27,215 nucleotides of DNA from positions 1 through 27,215 of the forward strand of contig JAGNOY010000003.1 of the NCBI GenBank assembly GCA_017989935.1. The letters are read 5' to 3'. Each line of letters starts with the position of its first letter. Position 1 is the stretch's first letter. The notes beneath the pieces are model-generated. The model searched no databases. It was not told where the DNA came from and saw only the letters and a program-made list of their open reading frames with translations. A program made the translations under genes and the position numbers. Of the stretch, positions 15,417 through 23,914 are shown piece after piece. The DNA is from Chitinophagaceae bacterium (GTDB taxonomy: Bacteria > Bacteroidota > Bacteroidia > Chitinophagales > Chitinophagaceae).

Positions 15417-16520
15417 CTAGTCTTCCAATGATTTCACACTATGAAATAAACGCTTCCACCTAATGCCATGTTTGTCATAGCTCATCCAAATAAACCAAGC
15501 TTTACCTACTACATGGTCTTCAGGAACATATCCCCAGAATCTCGAATCGGCCGAGTTATGCCTATTATCACCCATAAGCCAATAATAGTTCATGGCAAAA
15601 GTATACGTTGTTGCAGGCTTGCCATCGATTAAAAAGGGTGTTTTACTTTCATCTAAGGTATGACCCTCATATTCTGTAATAACTGTTCTGTATAAAGCAA
15701 TGTTTTCCTTATTGATATTGATCGTAACCCCTTTCTTCGGAATCCAAATGGTACCATAATTGTCCTGATTCCATTTAAAATTCGTGGTATCCATCGGAAA
15801 GCAATCTGGTTGAGCATTGCCTTTAGCATACATATTTCTGATTGTATCTATCATTTGCACAGATACATTGGGGATAGCCTGAAGATTCTTTACATCATCT
15901 TCGGTCAAACTGTAATAGTTTGTTCTTTCATTCCAATTACTGATGTTCAAATCATCGCGCATTTCATCACTTAAATCATAACCTGTGGGTACCATATTTA
16001 CATAGTACACAAATTGCTGATATCGTGGTTTATAGCCTGGCTTTCCATTAATATACAGCACACGATCACGCAATTCTAAACTATCACCAGGCAAACCAAC
16101 GCAACGTTTAATATAATTTTCCTTTTTGTCTACAGGTCGATTATTTTCATGGTCTTGCGGCCAATTGAAAACCATATCATCATTTCTTTCAATTTCACCA
16201 AAGCCCCATAACCGCTTGTAAGGCGCTTTGATAGCCTCACTATATGATTTTGTATTAAAAAAAGGTACTGTATGGTGCACAAACGGAATGGCGAGAGGTG
16301 TCATAGGCAAACGAGCCCCATAATGCATTTTGCTCACAAATAAATAGTCATTCACCAACAACGATTTTTCCATAGATGGGGTTGGGATCGTATAAGCTTC
16401 TATAAAAAAAGTTCGAATAATGGTCGCAGCTATGATCGCAAATACAGCCGCATCAAGCCATTCACGTGCTGCAGATTTTTTAACTGTGGGGGTTTTCTTT
16501 GAAAAGAAAGGAATGTGCAT
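15417..16520 (-). CDS. lepB: Signal peptidase I
   Basis: This 367-residue membrane serine protease removes Sec and Tat signal peptides at the outer face of the inner membrane. One transmembrane helix is visible (~23-41, AVFAIIAATIIRTFFIEAY). The catalytic Ser is S49 in TPSMEKSLLVNDYLFV, and the general-base Lys is K139 in YIKRCVGLPGD. The conserved box E appears as MGDNRHNSADSRFWGYVP near residues 315-332. The protein is longer than the E. coli type in the middle: ~150 residues between VGLPGD and box E include an insertion (DEMRDDLNISNWNERTNYYS) that I regard as usual for Bacteroidota S26 peptidases. It would process the signal peptides of the exported proteins in this window. It is monocistronic or the last gene downstream of gltX, with a 328-bp gap. 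Confidence 0.95.
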   Translation of the reverse strand: MHIPFFSKKTPTVKKSAAREWLDAAVFAIIAATIIRTFFIEAYTIPTPSMEKSLLVNDYLFVSKMHYGARLPMTPLAIPFVHHTVPFFNTKSYSEAIKAPYKRLWGFGEIERNDDMVFNWPQDHENNRPVDKKENYIKRCVGLPGDSLELRDRVLYINGKPGYKPRYQQFVYYVNMVPTGYDLSDEMRDDLNISNWNERTNYYSLTEDDVKNLQAIPNVSVQMIDTIRNMYAKGNAQPDCFPMDTTNFKWNQDNYGTIWIPKKGVTININKENIALYRTVITEYEGHTLDESKTPFLIDGKPATTYTFAMNYYWLMGDNRHNSADSRFWGYVPEDHVVGKAWFIWMSYDKHGIRWKRLFHSVKSLED

Positions 16521-16668
16521 AGAGTTTAATTTAATTCAACTGTTTGGCTTTTTTCAGTCAAGTACGAGATACATCTTGAAATAAAGAATACAGTGCAAGG
16601 GGTAAAAGTAATATTTTGTTTTATAATGAAATGTGAAATTTAATTATTAAGATAAGCAGTATTGATTA

Positions 16669-16841
16669 GGGCGTGCCCCGCCTCAATAAGGTACTTCTCA
16701 CAAAGCAAGATCATGCAAAGGGCGTTTTAGATATCTAGCCTATTTACTGCACGCATGGCGGGTCGTGCTATTCACTGCAATCTCTGCTGAAGCCAATACA
16801 TGAAGGCTACAGCAGAGGATTTCCGTTACTATCACTCACGC
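16669..16841. repeat. GC-rich dispersed repeat, element B (two hairpins)
   Basis: The element begins GGGCGTGCCCCGCC; CCCGCC (16677-16682) can pair with GGCGGG (16757-16762). It continues GGTCGTGCTATTCACTGCAA, then a stem CTCTGCTG with AGCAGAG (and an inner AGCC/GGCT) at about 16782-16817, and closes with GGATTTCCGTTACTATCAC and CTCACGC. The flanks match element C (reverse orientation, 23757-23826) while the stem sequence differs. I know this pattern as a frequent intergenic repeat in Bacteroidota. It fills most of the gltX-lepB spacer, where its hairpins could affect gltX mRNA ends. Confidence 0.65.
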
Positions 16842-16848
16842 AACAAAC

Positions 16849-18387
16849 CTAATTTTTAGCATCAAGCATGTTTAAGACATCTTCAACTCGTTGCATAGTG
16901 TCTACCTGACCAATGATTTGGGCAATCTGAAATACGCCAGGGCCAAATTTACCTCCAACTAACATAATTCGAAAAGGCAATTGTAATTCCCCTACTTTAA
17001 TTCCCTTTTCTGTCGCTAGTGCTTTAAAACTAGCTTCGATATCTTCTGTTGTCCAAGAACTAATCTGTCCACTTACTTTCACAAACTCTTTAAAAAATGC
17101 AGTTTTATCTACCGACCATTTAGAGGAAATAGAAGCCAAATCAAATTCTTTTGGCGCCAAATAAAAATAAGCACATTGTTGTATAAAATCAGTTAATAAG
17201 GTACAACGATCCCTCGCCAAACTTATCACTTCACGATTTTTATCGTCAGTTCCCAAAGGTATTGCTGCTTGTTTAAGAAATGGCATTACGAATTGCTCCA
17301 ATTCATTGAATGCAATCTTTTTGATCCATTCATGATTGAACCATTTGGCTTTTTCAAAATCAAATTTTGCGCCGCCCTTATGAATTCTTTCAATTGAAAA
17401 ATGATTGATTAAGTCTTCTTTCGTGAATATTTCTTGTTCTTCTCCACTATTCCAACCTAATAACGCCAATAAATTGAGAAATGCTTGTGGTAAAAACCCT
17501 AATTCCTTAAAACCAGCATGAATATCACCTGTAATGGGGTCTTTCCAATTCATTGCAAATACCGGAAATCCTAGCCTATCTCCATCACGTTTACTCAGTT
17601 TGCCATTTCCATCGGGTTTTAAAATTAATGGTAAATGAGCCCATGCTGGCATATCATTTTCCCAACCCAAATAGCGCCACAGCATCACATGAACAGGTGC
17701 ACTTGGCAACCATTCTTCACCTCGAAAAGCATGGGTAATTTTCATTAAATAATCATCAACCACTACGGCAAGATGATAGGTAGGCATGCCGTCTGCCTTT
17801 AGCAATACCTTATCATCTACTAATTTCGACTCATTTCTTATTTCTCCTCTAATTAAATCGTGAAATTGTATGATTTCATTTTCAGGCATTAAAATCCGAA
17901 TTACATACGGGATGCCTGATTGCAGCATAACATTGACTTCTTCCTGAGAAAGGGTCAGTGAATTCTTCATGCTTAATCGAGTCAAATGATCATATTGAGG
18001 TGATGGATTAGAGGCAGTTTTATAGGTAGCCCGCATCTTTTCTAATTCCTCTTGAGTATCAAAGGCATAATAGGCATGGCCCTTTTCAATGAGTTGAAGC
18101 GCATAAGCACGATAGGATTCTTTTCGTTCACTTTGGCGATAGGGCGCATAGGGGCCTTCAAGATGTGGACCTTCATCAGGACTGATCCCACACCATTGTA
18201 AACAGTCGATTATATATTGTTCAGCGCCTTCAACAAAACGATGCTGATCGGTATCTTCGATACGTAAAACAAATTTTCCTTGATGTTTTTTAGCGTACAA
18301 ATAGCTATACAAAGCTGTTCTCACTCCTCCAAGATGAAGCCCTCCAGTTGGGCTGGGCGCAAATCTTGTTCTGACTTCTTTTTGCAT
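16849..18387 (-). CDS. gltX: Glutamyl-tRNA synthetase
   Basis: This 512-residue class Ic aminoacyl-tRNA synthetase charges tRNA-Glu with glutamate using ATP. The N-terminal Rossmann fold shows FAPSPTGGLHLGGVRTAL (9-26) with the HIGH-type motif HLGG at 18-21, followed by LRIEDTD. The second signature KLSKRDGD is at 263-270 (KMSKS-type, ATP binding). DGMPTYHLAVVVDD (199-212) is the conserved catalytic-domain segment. The C-terminal ~190 residues are helical, ending QIIGQVDTMQRVEDVLNML, as expected for the anticodon-binding region. The length is usual for bacterial GluRS. A TACATTTG -7 element lies 18 bp before the start. It is followed downstream by repeat element B. Confidence 0.97.
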   Translation of the reverse strand: MQKEVRTRFAPSPTGGLHLGGVRTALYSYLYAKKHQGKFVLRIEDTDQHRFVEGAEQYIIDCLQWCGISPDEGPHLEGPYAPYRQSERKESYRAYALQLIEKGHAYYAFDTQEELEKMRATYKTASNPSPQYDHLTRLSMKNSLTLSQEEVNVMLQSGIPYVIRILMPENEIIQFHDLIRGEIRNESKLVDDKVLLKADGMPTYHLAVVVDDYLMKITHAFRGEEWLPSAPVHVMLWRYLGWENDMPAWAHLPLILKPDGNGKLSKRDGDRLGFPVFAMNWKDPITGDIHAGFKELGFLPQAFLNLLALLGWNSGEEQEIFTKEDLINHFSIERIHKGGAKFDFEKAKWFNHEWIKKIAFNELEQFVMPFLKQAAIPLGTDDKNREVISLARDRCTLLTDFIQQCAYFYLAPKEFDLASISSKWSVDKTAFFKEFVKVSGQISSWTTEDIEASFKALATEKGIKVGELQLPFRIMLVGGKFGPGVFQIAQIIGQVDTMQRVEDVLNMLDAKN

Positions 18388-18404
18388 AAATGATTAAATT
18401 GCTG

Positions 18405-18412
18405 CAAATGTA
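18405..18412 (-). promoter_or_regulatory. Candidate Bacteroidota -7 element of gltX
   Basis: On the minus strand TACATTTG fits TAnnTTTG, 17 bp upstream of the gltX ATG at 18387. A TTTG upstream (near 18448) is farther than the usual 19-21 bp, so only the -7 box is convincing. Confidence 0.4.
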
Positions 18413-18493
18413 TGATTAAACATGACTAGATAAAAATGCCAAAGGCTGTTTGAAATAAGCTTAGTTTTATTAGATCAATGAAATACGGGCAAT

Positions 18494-19129
18494 TTAGTAG
18501 CCCATAATTTTTAATCCCAACAAGGTCCGAATTAAAAAAAATAAACCAATGCCTACCATGCACAAGGCCGAAATTCTGTTTAAGTAAACAATATTTCTTG
18601 GAGTCAACATAGAACGTATTCCTTGAGCTAAAATCACTTTTAGGGTATCAAATGTGAGAATCACAGACAAACAACTCATAAAAAAAATGATTCTATAACT
18701 AGCTTCTGTATTGGCAATTGTTGCTACTGCCGTAATCCAGATGATGATGACCCCAGGATTAAATGTGTTCATTAAAAAGCCACTTCCAAAAATTTTGAAG
18801 TAGTCCTTATTTGAAACAGTAGCCATATCTCGTTTATTTCTTGTGACTTTTATCTTTTTGAAAAAACCATAAATTCCAATAAAAAGAAATAAGATTGATC
18901 CAATACCGCCAATTAATTTTTCATGAGACAAAAGTCCTGAAAGCCAGCCAGAAGCAAGATTTGAAAGGGCAACATATATTATATCACTAATCGAAACACC
19001 TATCACAAAGCTTATACCGGCCTTCCAGCCATACGATAAACTATATTTGATTATAGCAAAAATTGTCGGTCCAACAGAAATGGCCATAAATAAACCAAAA
19101 GCAACGCCTGCAAAAAGGGCTGATATCAT
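18494..19129 (-). CDS. LysE/RhtB-family amino acid or metabolite exporter
   Basis: This 211-residue membrane protein has six predicted helices (~1-25, 35-60, 68-88, 110-135, 142-165, 182-205), the size and layout of LysE/RhtB exporters. The N-terminal signature GVAFGLFMAISVGPTIFAII is characteristic of the family. GSGFLMNTFNPGVIIIWITA (around 114-133) matches the second conserved block with N-P. Such proteins export amino acids or related small molecules by proton antiport; the substrate cannot be read from sequence. It starts 185 bp from the divergent T9SS gene at 19315 and ends 107 bp before gltX, so it may share a transcript with gltX but probably has its own promoter. Confidence 0.85.
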   Translation of the reverse strand: MISALFAGVAFGLFMAISVGPTIFAIIKYSLSYGWKAGISFVIGVSISDIIYVALSNLASGWLSGLLSHEKLIGGIGSILFLFIGIYGFFKKIKVTRNKRDMATVSNKDYFKIFGSGFLMNTFNPGVIIIWITAVATIANTEASYRIIFFMSCLSVILTFDTLKVILAQGIRSMLTPRNIVYLNRISALCMVGIGLFFLIRTLLGLKIMGY

Positions 19130-19173
19130 ATGGCATAAAAGTACATATTTTCGCGAATAAGCCCAAAAAACAA

Positions 19174-19181
19174 TACTTTTG
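19174..19181 (+). promoter_or_regulatory. Weak -7-like element upstream of the type B T9SS cargo gene
   Basis: TACTTTTG fits TAnnTTTG but no TTTG lies at the right distance upstream, and the gene starts 133 bp downstream. It is recorded as the only recognisable promoter piece in the divergent spacer 19130-19314. Confidence 0.2.
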
Positions 19182-19314
19182 AAGAAATATTATATTGTTA
19201 AAATAAATATACTTTTAAATTCCAACCATCTTAATTAATTTCGAGTCTTAGGTACTGCTAGAATTTTCATGAATTTTAGGAAATAAATATTAATTTTAGG
19301 GTTTAAAGAAAAAA

Positions 19315-22300
19315 ATGGGTATGAATAAACTTTTCCGAATAGCACTTTGTGCTGTTATTTTCCTCCTAGGAACTACAGTTGCCAAAGCTTCTCATCAGGC
19401 GGCCATTGACATTTACTATGAGTACATGAGTCCACTCACCTACAAAATTCACCTAGTTATTTATAGGGATTGCACTGGGATAGGACAAGGTAGTTCAGAA
19501 GGAATGACTGCATATTCTATTAGTTGTGGTCAAAATATTACATTTAATGTAGACACTGCCACGGCTGCAGATCCTAATAATTTTGCTTTTGTGGATGATC
19601 TTTGCTCAAATGTGCCAAGTACTTGCATCAATCCAAGTAGTACATTTAATGGGTATCAATATTGTCACTATGCAGCTATAATTAATTTGCCCATGGCTTG
19701 CACTGATTGGGTGTTTAACTGGCAAAGTTGCTGTAGAAACACCGGAATCCAGAATATTGGAGCAAATGGTGTATGTATCAATGCAACCCTTAACAATGTG
19801 GCTAGACCGGTAAATAGTTCAACCGTGTTAACCATTCGACCTATTCCTTATGTTTGTTTTAATCAACCAACTTTATACTTGAATGGTCCTATAGATCCTG
19901 ATTTGGATTCAATTGTGTTTGAAGCAATAACACCTAATGATTGGAATCCAAATCCTCAATGTACGCCTTACTTATTTAATGGTACCTACACGCAAGCAAA
20001 TCCGATAGGCGCACCTGCTGGATATTTTGTTGATCCAACAACAGGAACTGCAGCCTTTACTCCAACTATTCAAGGGTTTTTTGTTTTAGCTTTTAGAGCG
20101 AATGAATATGATAAAGCTACAGGTGTTCGTGTCGGCAGTGTAGAAAGAGATGTACAAATCAATGTATTAAATTGTAACTCAGCTCCTCCGTTAGTTGATA
20201 CCATCAATGCTGGTCCGATTTATAACTTGACAGGTGCAACAACACTGAGCAATACACCAGTGGTATTAACTGTTTGCCCAGGAACGCCTATGTCTTTTAA
20301 TGTGAAGGCTACCAGTCAAACCTTAAGCAATTTAGTAAAAACCTATGCGAATAATATTAACTCTTGCCCTGGTTCAACATATACTTCAACACCAGTACCT
20401 GGAGGTAATCCTGTAACTGGTACCTTCAACTGGACTCCAGCTGGTTCTGATATAGGTGATCATACCTTAATCATGACTTTCTCCGATTCTACCTGTACAG
20501 TAGGTCAACCTATTGTATTAAAATCTTATCTAGTTGTATTAATTAAAGTATTACAAGGGGTTTCAGCTGGCCCAGATTTAACTACTTGCACCGATGCAGA
20601 TTCTGTGCAACTAAATGGGACAGGCCCAATAACTGTTACACAATGGCAATGGACAGATATTAGTGGAGGCCCTGCTGTGGGACTTTCAGATCCAAATATT
20701 TCTAATCCCAAAGCATTCCCGCCTACCACCACAACTTATATCTTAAATACCAATGCTCAAACAGCTTGTAAAAATAGTGATACCGTTACTGTAACAATTG
20801 CACCAGGTATTACTGTTACAGCTGGAGGGAATCATACGATTTGCGCCAATGACTCTGTGCAGTTGCTTGCAACAGCATCGCCCGCCCAAATTAATCCTAT
20901 AATAGATTGGACCCCAGGCAATGATTTAAGTGATTCTACTGCGTTTCAACCTTGGGCATCTCCTTTAGTTACAACTAATTATTCCTTATTATATATAGAT
21001 GATAATGGTTGTAAGTATACAGATAATGCACTTGTAACCGTAAATGGAGCTAGACCGATATTAAACGCCATGTCTTCAGAAACAAGTGTTTGTCCGGGTT
21101 ATCCTTTCCAATTATTTTCAAATGCCTCTTCTCAACCTTGTGGGTTATCTAATTTTCCTTGTAACTCTGGTACAAGTACTATAAAAACAATTGGAACACA
21201 AAACATTCAAGATAATCAATACTCACCATATTATACTTATTGGTATGATGCCTATAAAACACAAATGTTGTTTACTGCTGAAGAACTTCAAGCAGCAGGT
21301 ATTTTGCCAGGGAATATTCAGAATGTGGCTTGGAATGTGGTTTCTAAAGGAAGTGATACCATGAGAAATGTAAGAATCAGTCTTGGTTGTACCTCTGAAA
21401 CATCCTTGAATGGAACAACAGGATTCTTAACAGGATTAACTGAAGTTGCTTTCATCCCGAAATACTATTCAATCTTAGGTTGGAATACACATAATTTTAC
21501 AAACGATTATTTCTGGGATGGAGTTTCAAATCTAGTTTTACAACTTTGTTATGATGTGAATGGTTTTAGTACCAACCAAGATGTAATTGCATGTTCAAGT
21601 ACCTTAAATACACAGTTCATGCATCAAAATCAAACCACTGGTACTGGTTGTGGATTGACAGCGACTTCACCAATTATCGGTGCAATAAGACCAAACACTA
21701 GATTTAAAACTTGTGAGACAGGAACTTTCAACTTTGATTGGACTCCTCCGACTTCCTTAACAACCCCAACCTCTAAAGATCCATATTCATCTGGAATTTA
21801 CACAAATACTGATTTCGTCGTAACTGTCACTTCTCCAAGTAATGCAAATTGCTTCGGAAAAGATACTGTTACCGTGGTTGTAGATAATTCTAATGCTATC
21901 GTGGCAACAGCTTCTCCTCAAGTTATTTGTGAGCCAGGTTTAGTAACTCTAACAGGAACTCCATCTGGTACACCACCTGTATATGAATGCGGTGAAGAAA
22001 ACGTAAGTTGCGTGGCGCCATTTAATCTTTATCAAGCTGGTGCGGGCATTACTTCAAATACTTCTTTAACTCCATTCTATGGTGCCTATGCAGGAGGTCG
22101 CTCTCAGATGTTGTTCACTGCTGCTGAATTAAATGCCTTGGGTATTACAAAAGGTAAAATTGAATCTCTTGCTTTTGATGTAACCACAAAAACAAGTTTC
22201 AACGGATTTAATATGTATATCAAAATGGGTTGCACACCATTGACTCAATTAAGTAGCTTCATACCTTCTGCTGAGTTGAAACAAGTGTATCAAAACCCTA

Positions 22301-23511
22301 ACTACAACACCTTTAGTGGTTTAAATACCTTTACCTTAAACAATCCTTTTGTTTGGGATGGTGTTAAAAATTTAGTTGTAGAAATTTGCTTCTATAATGG
22401 ACAAGGAAATATTAATGGTAGTGGAGATGCCGTAAGCTATACAAATACTGTGAATCCTCAGTTTTATAGTCAAGGTTCTAATTTTGGTGGTTGCGATTTA
22501 CCAACAGCCCAATCACCAAGCACACCAATTGTTTCAACAGCGCGACCAAATATTTTATTCTCATTGTGTGATATCCCTAATAAAACTTGGAAATTCCGTT
22601 GGGAACCTGCTAATTATGTGTATGATTCAACCGCAGGTGTTACAACAGCTTATGTAAATAATGTAACCACTTACCATGTGTACACTACTGGAGGAAACAA
22701 ATGTGAAGTAAGTGATTCTGTGTTGGTGACCTTATCTATCCATGATTTGAAAGTAACTCCATTGGATACAGTAATTTGCGAAGGAGATTCTTACCAAGCA
22801 ATTGCAACAGGCATTGGTAGTGCGCCTTCTCAAAGTTTCTTATGGTATGATCAGAATGGTACTTCAACAGGTTTAAGTTGTACAAATTGTGATAGACCAA
22901 TTATCACCCCACCAAGTGCAGGATATCATACTTACACTTGCACTAGACTTGATTCGTACAATTGCGGAGATACAGTAACCATCCGTGTATTAGCCAATCC
23001 TAAGCCTACTATCTCAATTCTAAATGGTGATTCTATTAAAATTAAATATGAGCAAGAAGTGAATCTTATTGCGACAGGCGGAAATATTTATAATTGGACG
23101 CCAGTATGGGGTTCAAGTAATCCGAATATGCCAAATACAATTGTATCGCCAGCAGAGCCTACTATGTATTATGTTTATGGCTTAAATCAATTTGGTTGTC
23201 GCAATATGGATAGCATCTATGTAGATATTGATTATAAAGACAACCTATTTATTCCTACTGCCTTCACACCTAATGGGGATGGTAAAAATGATATCTTCCG
23301 CATTGCAAACCTTACCTTCCAAAAAGTACAGGAATTTAGAGTGTTGAATAGATGGGGGCAAGAAGTGTTCTCAGCGACAGATAACAGAGGTTGGAATGGC
23401 TACTTTAAAGGCAAACCTCAAGATGCTGCTACATTCTATTATTTAATTCGTGTGGCATATCCTGATGGTCCAACAAAAACCTTCAAAGGTGATGTGATCT
23501 TAGTAAGATAA
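19315..23511 (+). CDS. Large Cys-rich surface protein with type B T9SS (gliding-motility-associated) C-terminus
   Basis: This 1398-residue protein has a signal peptide (MNKLFRIALCAVIFLLGTTVAKAS); the start may be the ATG at 19315 or the one at 19321. The N-terminal region (~25-290) begins AAIDIYYEYMSPLTYKIHLV and is Cys-rich, a pattern I know from large Bacteroidota surface proteins. Residues ~420-600 contain PKD/Ig-like units (GPDLTTCTDADSVQL, AGGNHTICANDSVQL). Two ~190-200-residue modules follow at ~609-800 and ~890-1085, clearly homologous (QMLFTAEELQAAGI/QMLFTAAELNALGI, WDGVSNLVLQLCYD/WDGVKNLVVEICFY). More Ig-like repeats lead to the C-terminal domain FIPTAFTPNGDGKNDIFRI (~1316) through RVLNRWGQEVF to GDVILVR, a type B CTD. 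It should be a T9SS-secreted adhesin-like protein. Its ligand is unknown. It is followed by a strong terminator. Confidence 0.9.
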   Translation: MGMNKLFRIALCAVIFLLGTTVAKASHQAAIDIYYEYMSPLTYKIHLVIYRDCTGIGQGSSEGMTAYSISCGQNITFNVDTATAADPNNFAFVDDLCSNVPSTCINPSSTFNGYQYCHYAAIINLPMACTDWVFNWQSCCRNTGIQNIGANGVCINATLNNVARPVNSSTVLTIRPIPYVCFNQPTLYLNGPIDPDLDSIVFEAITPNDWNPNPQCTPYLFNGTYTQANPIGAPAGYFVDPTTGTAAFTPTIQGFFVLAFRANEYDKATGVRVGSVERDVQINVLNCNSAPPLVDTINAGPIYNLTGATTLSNTPVVLTVCPGTPMSFNVKATSQTLSNLVKTYANNINSCPGSTYTSTPVPGGNPVTGTFNWTPAGSDIGDHTLIMTFSDSTCTVGQPIVLKSYLVVLIKVLQGVSAGPDLTTCTDADSVQLNGTGPITVTQWQWTDISGGPAVGLSDPNISNPKAFPPTTTTYILNTNAQTACKNSDTVTVTIAPGITVTAGGNHTICANDSVQLLATASPAQINPIIDWTPGNDLSDSTAFQPWASPLVTTNYSLLYIDDNGCKYTDNALVTVNGARPILNAMSSETSVCPGYPFQLFSNASSQPCGLSNFPCNSGTSTIKTIGTQNIQDNQYSPYYTYWYDAYKTQMLFTAEELQAAGILPGNIQNVAWNVVSKGSDTMRNVRISLGCTSETSLNGTTGFLTGLTEVAFIPKYYSILGWNTHNFTNDYFWDGVSNLVLQLCYDVNGFSTNQDVIACSSTLNTQFMHQNQTTGTGCGLTATSPIIGAIRPNTRFKTCETGTFNFDWTPPTSLTTPTSKDPYSSGIYTNTDFVVTVTSPSNANCFGKDTVTVVVDNSNAIVATASPQVICEPGLVTLTGTPSGTPPVYECGEENVSCVAPFNLYQAGAGITSNTSLTPFYGAYAGGRSQMLFTAAELNALGITKGKIESLAFDVTTKTSFNGFNMYIKMGCTPLTQLSSFIPSAELKQVYQNPNYNTFSGLNTFTLNNPFVWDGVKNLVVEICFYNGQGNINGSGDAVSYTNTVNPQFYSQGSNFGGCDLPTAQSPSTPIVSTARPNILFSLCDIPNKTWKFRWEPANYVYDSTAGVTTAYVNNVTTYHVYTTGGNKCEVSDSVLVTLSIHDLKVTPLDTVICEGDSYQAIATGIGSAPSQSFLWYDQNGTSTGLSCTNCDRPIITPPSAGYHTYTCTRLDSYNCGDTVTIRVLANPKPTISILNGDSIKIKYEQEVNLIATGGNIYNWTPVWGSSNPNMPNTIVSPAEPTMYYVYGLNQFGCRNMDSIYVDIDYKDNLFIPTAFTPNGDGKNDIFRIANLTFQKVQEFRVLNRWGQEVFSATDNRGWNGYFKGKPQDAATFYYLIRVAYPDGPTKTFKGDVILVR

Positions 23512-23531
23512 TTCAAACTTAATTCGCATAT

Positions 23532-23580
23532 GCAGAAATCCCATTTCAATCAGTTGAGATGGGATTTCTGCTTTATATTT
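23532..23580 (+). terminator. Strong rho-independent terminator after the large surface protein
   Basis: GCAGAAATCCCATTTCAAT pairs with GTTGAGATGGGATTTCTGC (23532-23571), a 19-bp stem with two G-U pairs and a minimal loop, followed by TTTATATTTG. It lies 20 bp after the stop codon at 23511. Confidence 0.85.
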
Positions 23581-23914
23581 GTGCCTTGCATATTGGAAGT
23601 AGCTTAAAGTCGACATGTTACGATTTAAGTGAACGTAATTTGTAAGTAAAACTTGACTCTACTAACTCATTATGCTGATCATTTTCTGAGCAAAACAATC
23701 AATTAGTCAATAGACTTTTTTGTTTGTTATGGAGAATTTTATTTTGATGGCTATTCGTGTGAGGGATAGTAGCGAAAAGCCCATCTCGTTCTTTAAAACG
23801 AGATGGCTTGAAGCGGATAGCCCGACCTTGAGACTCTTGTAAGTAAAATTCAACATAAAGCATCAAGTCGAAAGGGCACACCCAAATAAATTAAACATAA
23901 ACGAAGCAATATTC
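23581..23914. other. Spacer between terminator and the paaH-like operon
   Basis: It contains repeat element C at 23757-23826 and otherwise no feature I can support. A promoter for the operon starting at 23915 should lie after the repeat, but no TAnnTTTG box is clear. The minus-strand frame across it is the translated repeat and not a gene. Confidence 0.5.
23757..23826 (-). repeat. GC-rich dispersed repeat, element C
   Basis: Read on the minus strand it is GGTCGGGCTATCCGCTTCAA, a stem CCATCTCGTT/AACGAGATGG with loop TTAAAG, then TTTTCGCTACTATCCCTCAC. The arms match element B in the other orientation and the stem is unrelated in sequence, so it is the same repeat family with an independently drifting hairpin. 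The stem positions are 23781-23790 and 23797-23806. Confidence 0.7.

Noticed and set aside
15398..15418. Hairpin AGAAGA/TCTTCT after lepB as terminator
   Set aside because: The stem is short and AT-rich and the T-tract is poor.
18487..18503. Hairpin GGGC/GCCC at the end of the LysE-type gene as terminator
   Set aside because: The stem is only 4 bp, overlaps the stop codon and has no T-run.
20526..20732. Minus-strand frame inside the large T9SS gene
   Set aside because: It lies wholly within a strongly supported gene and is a shadow.
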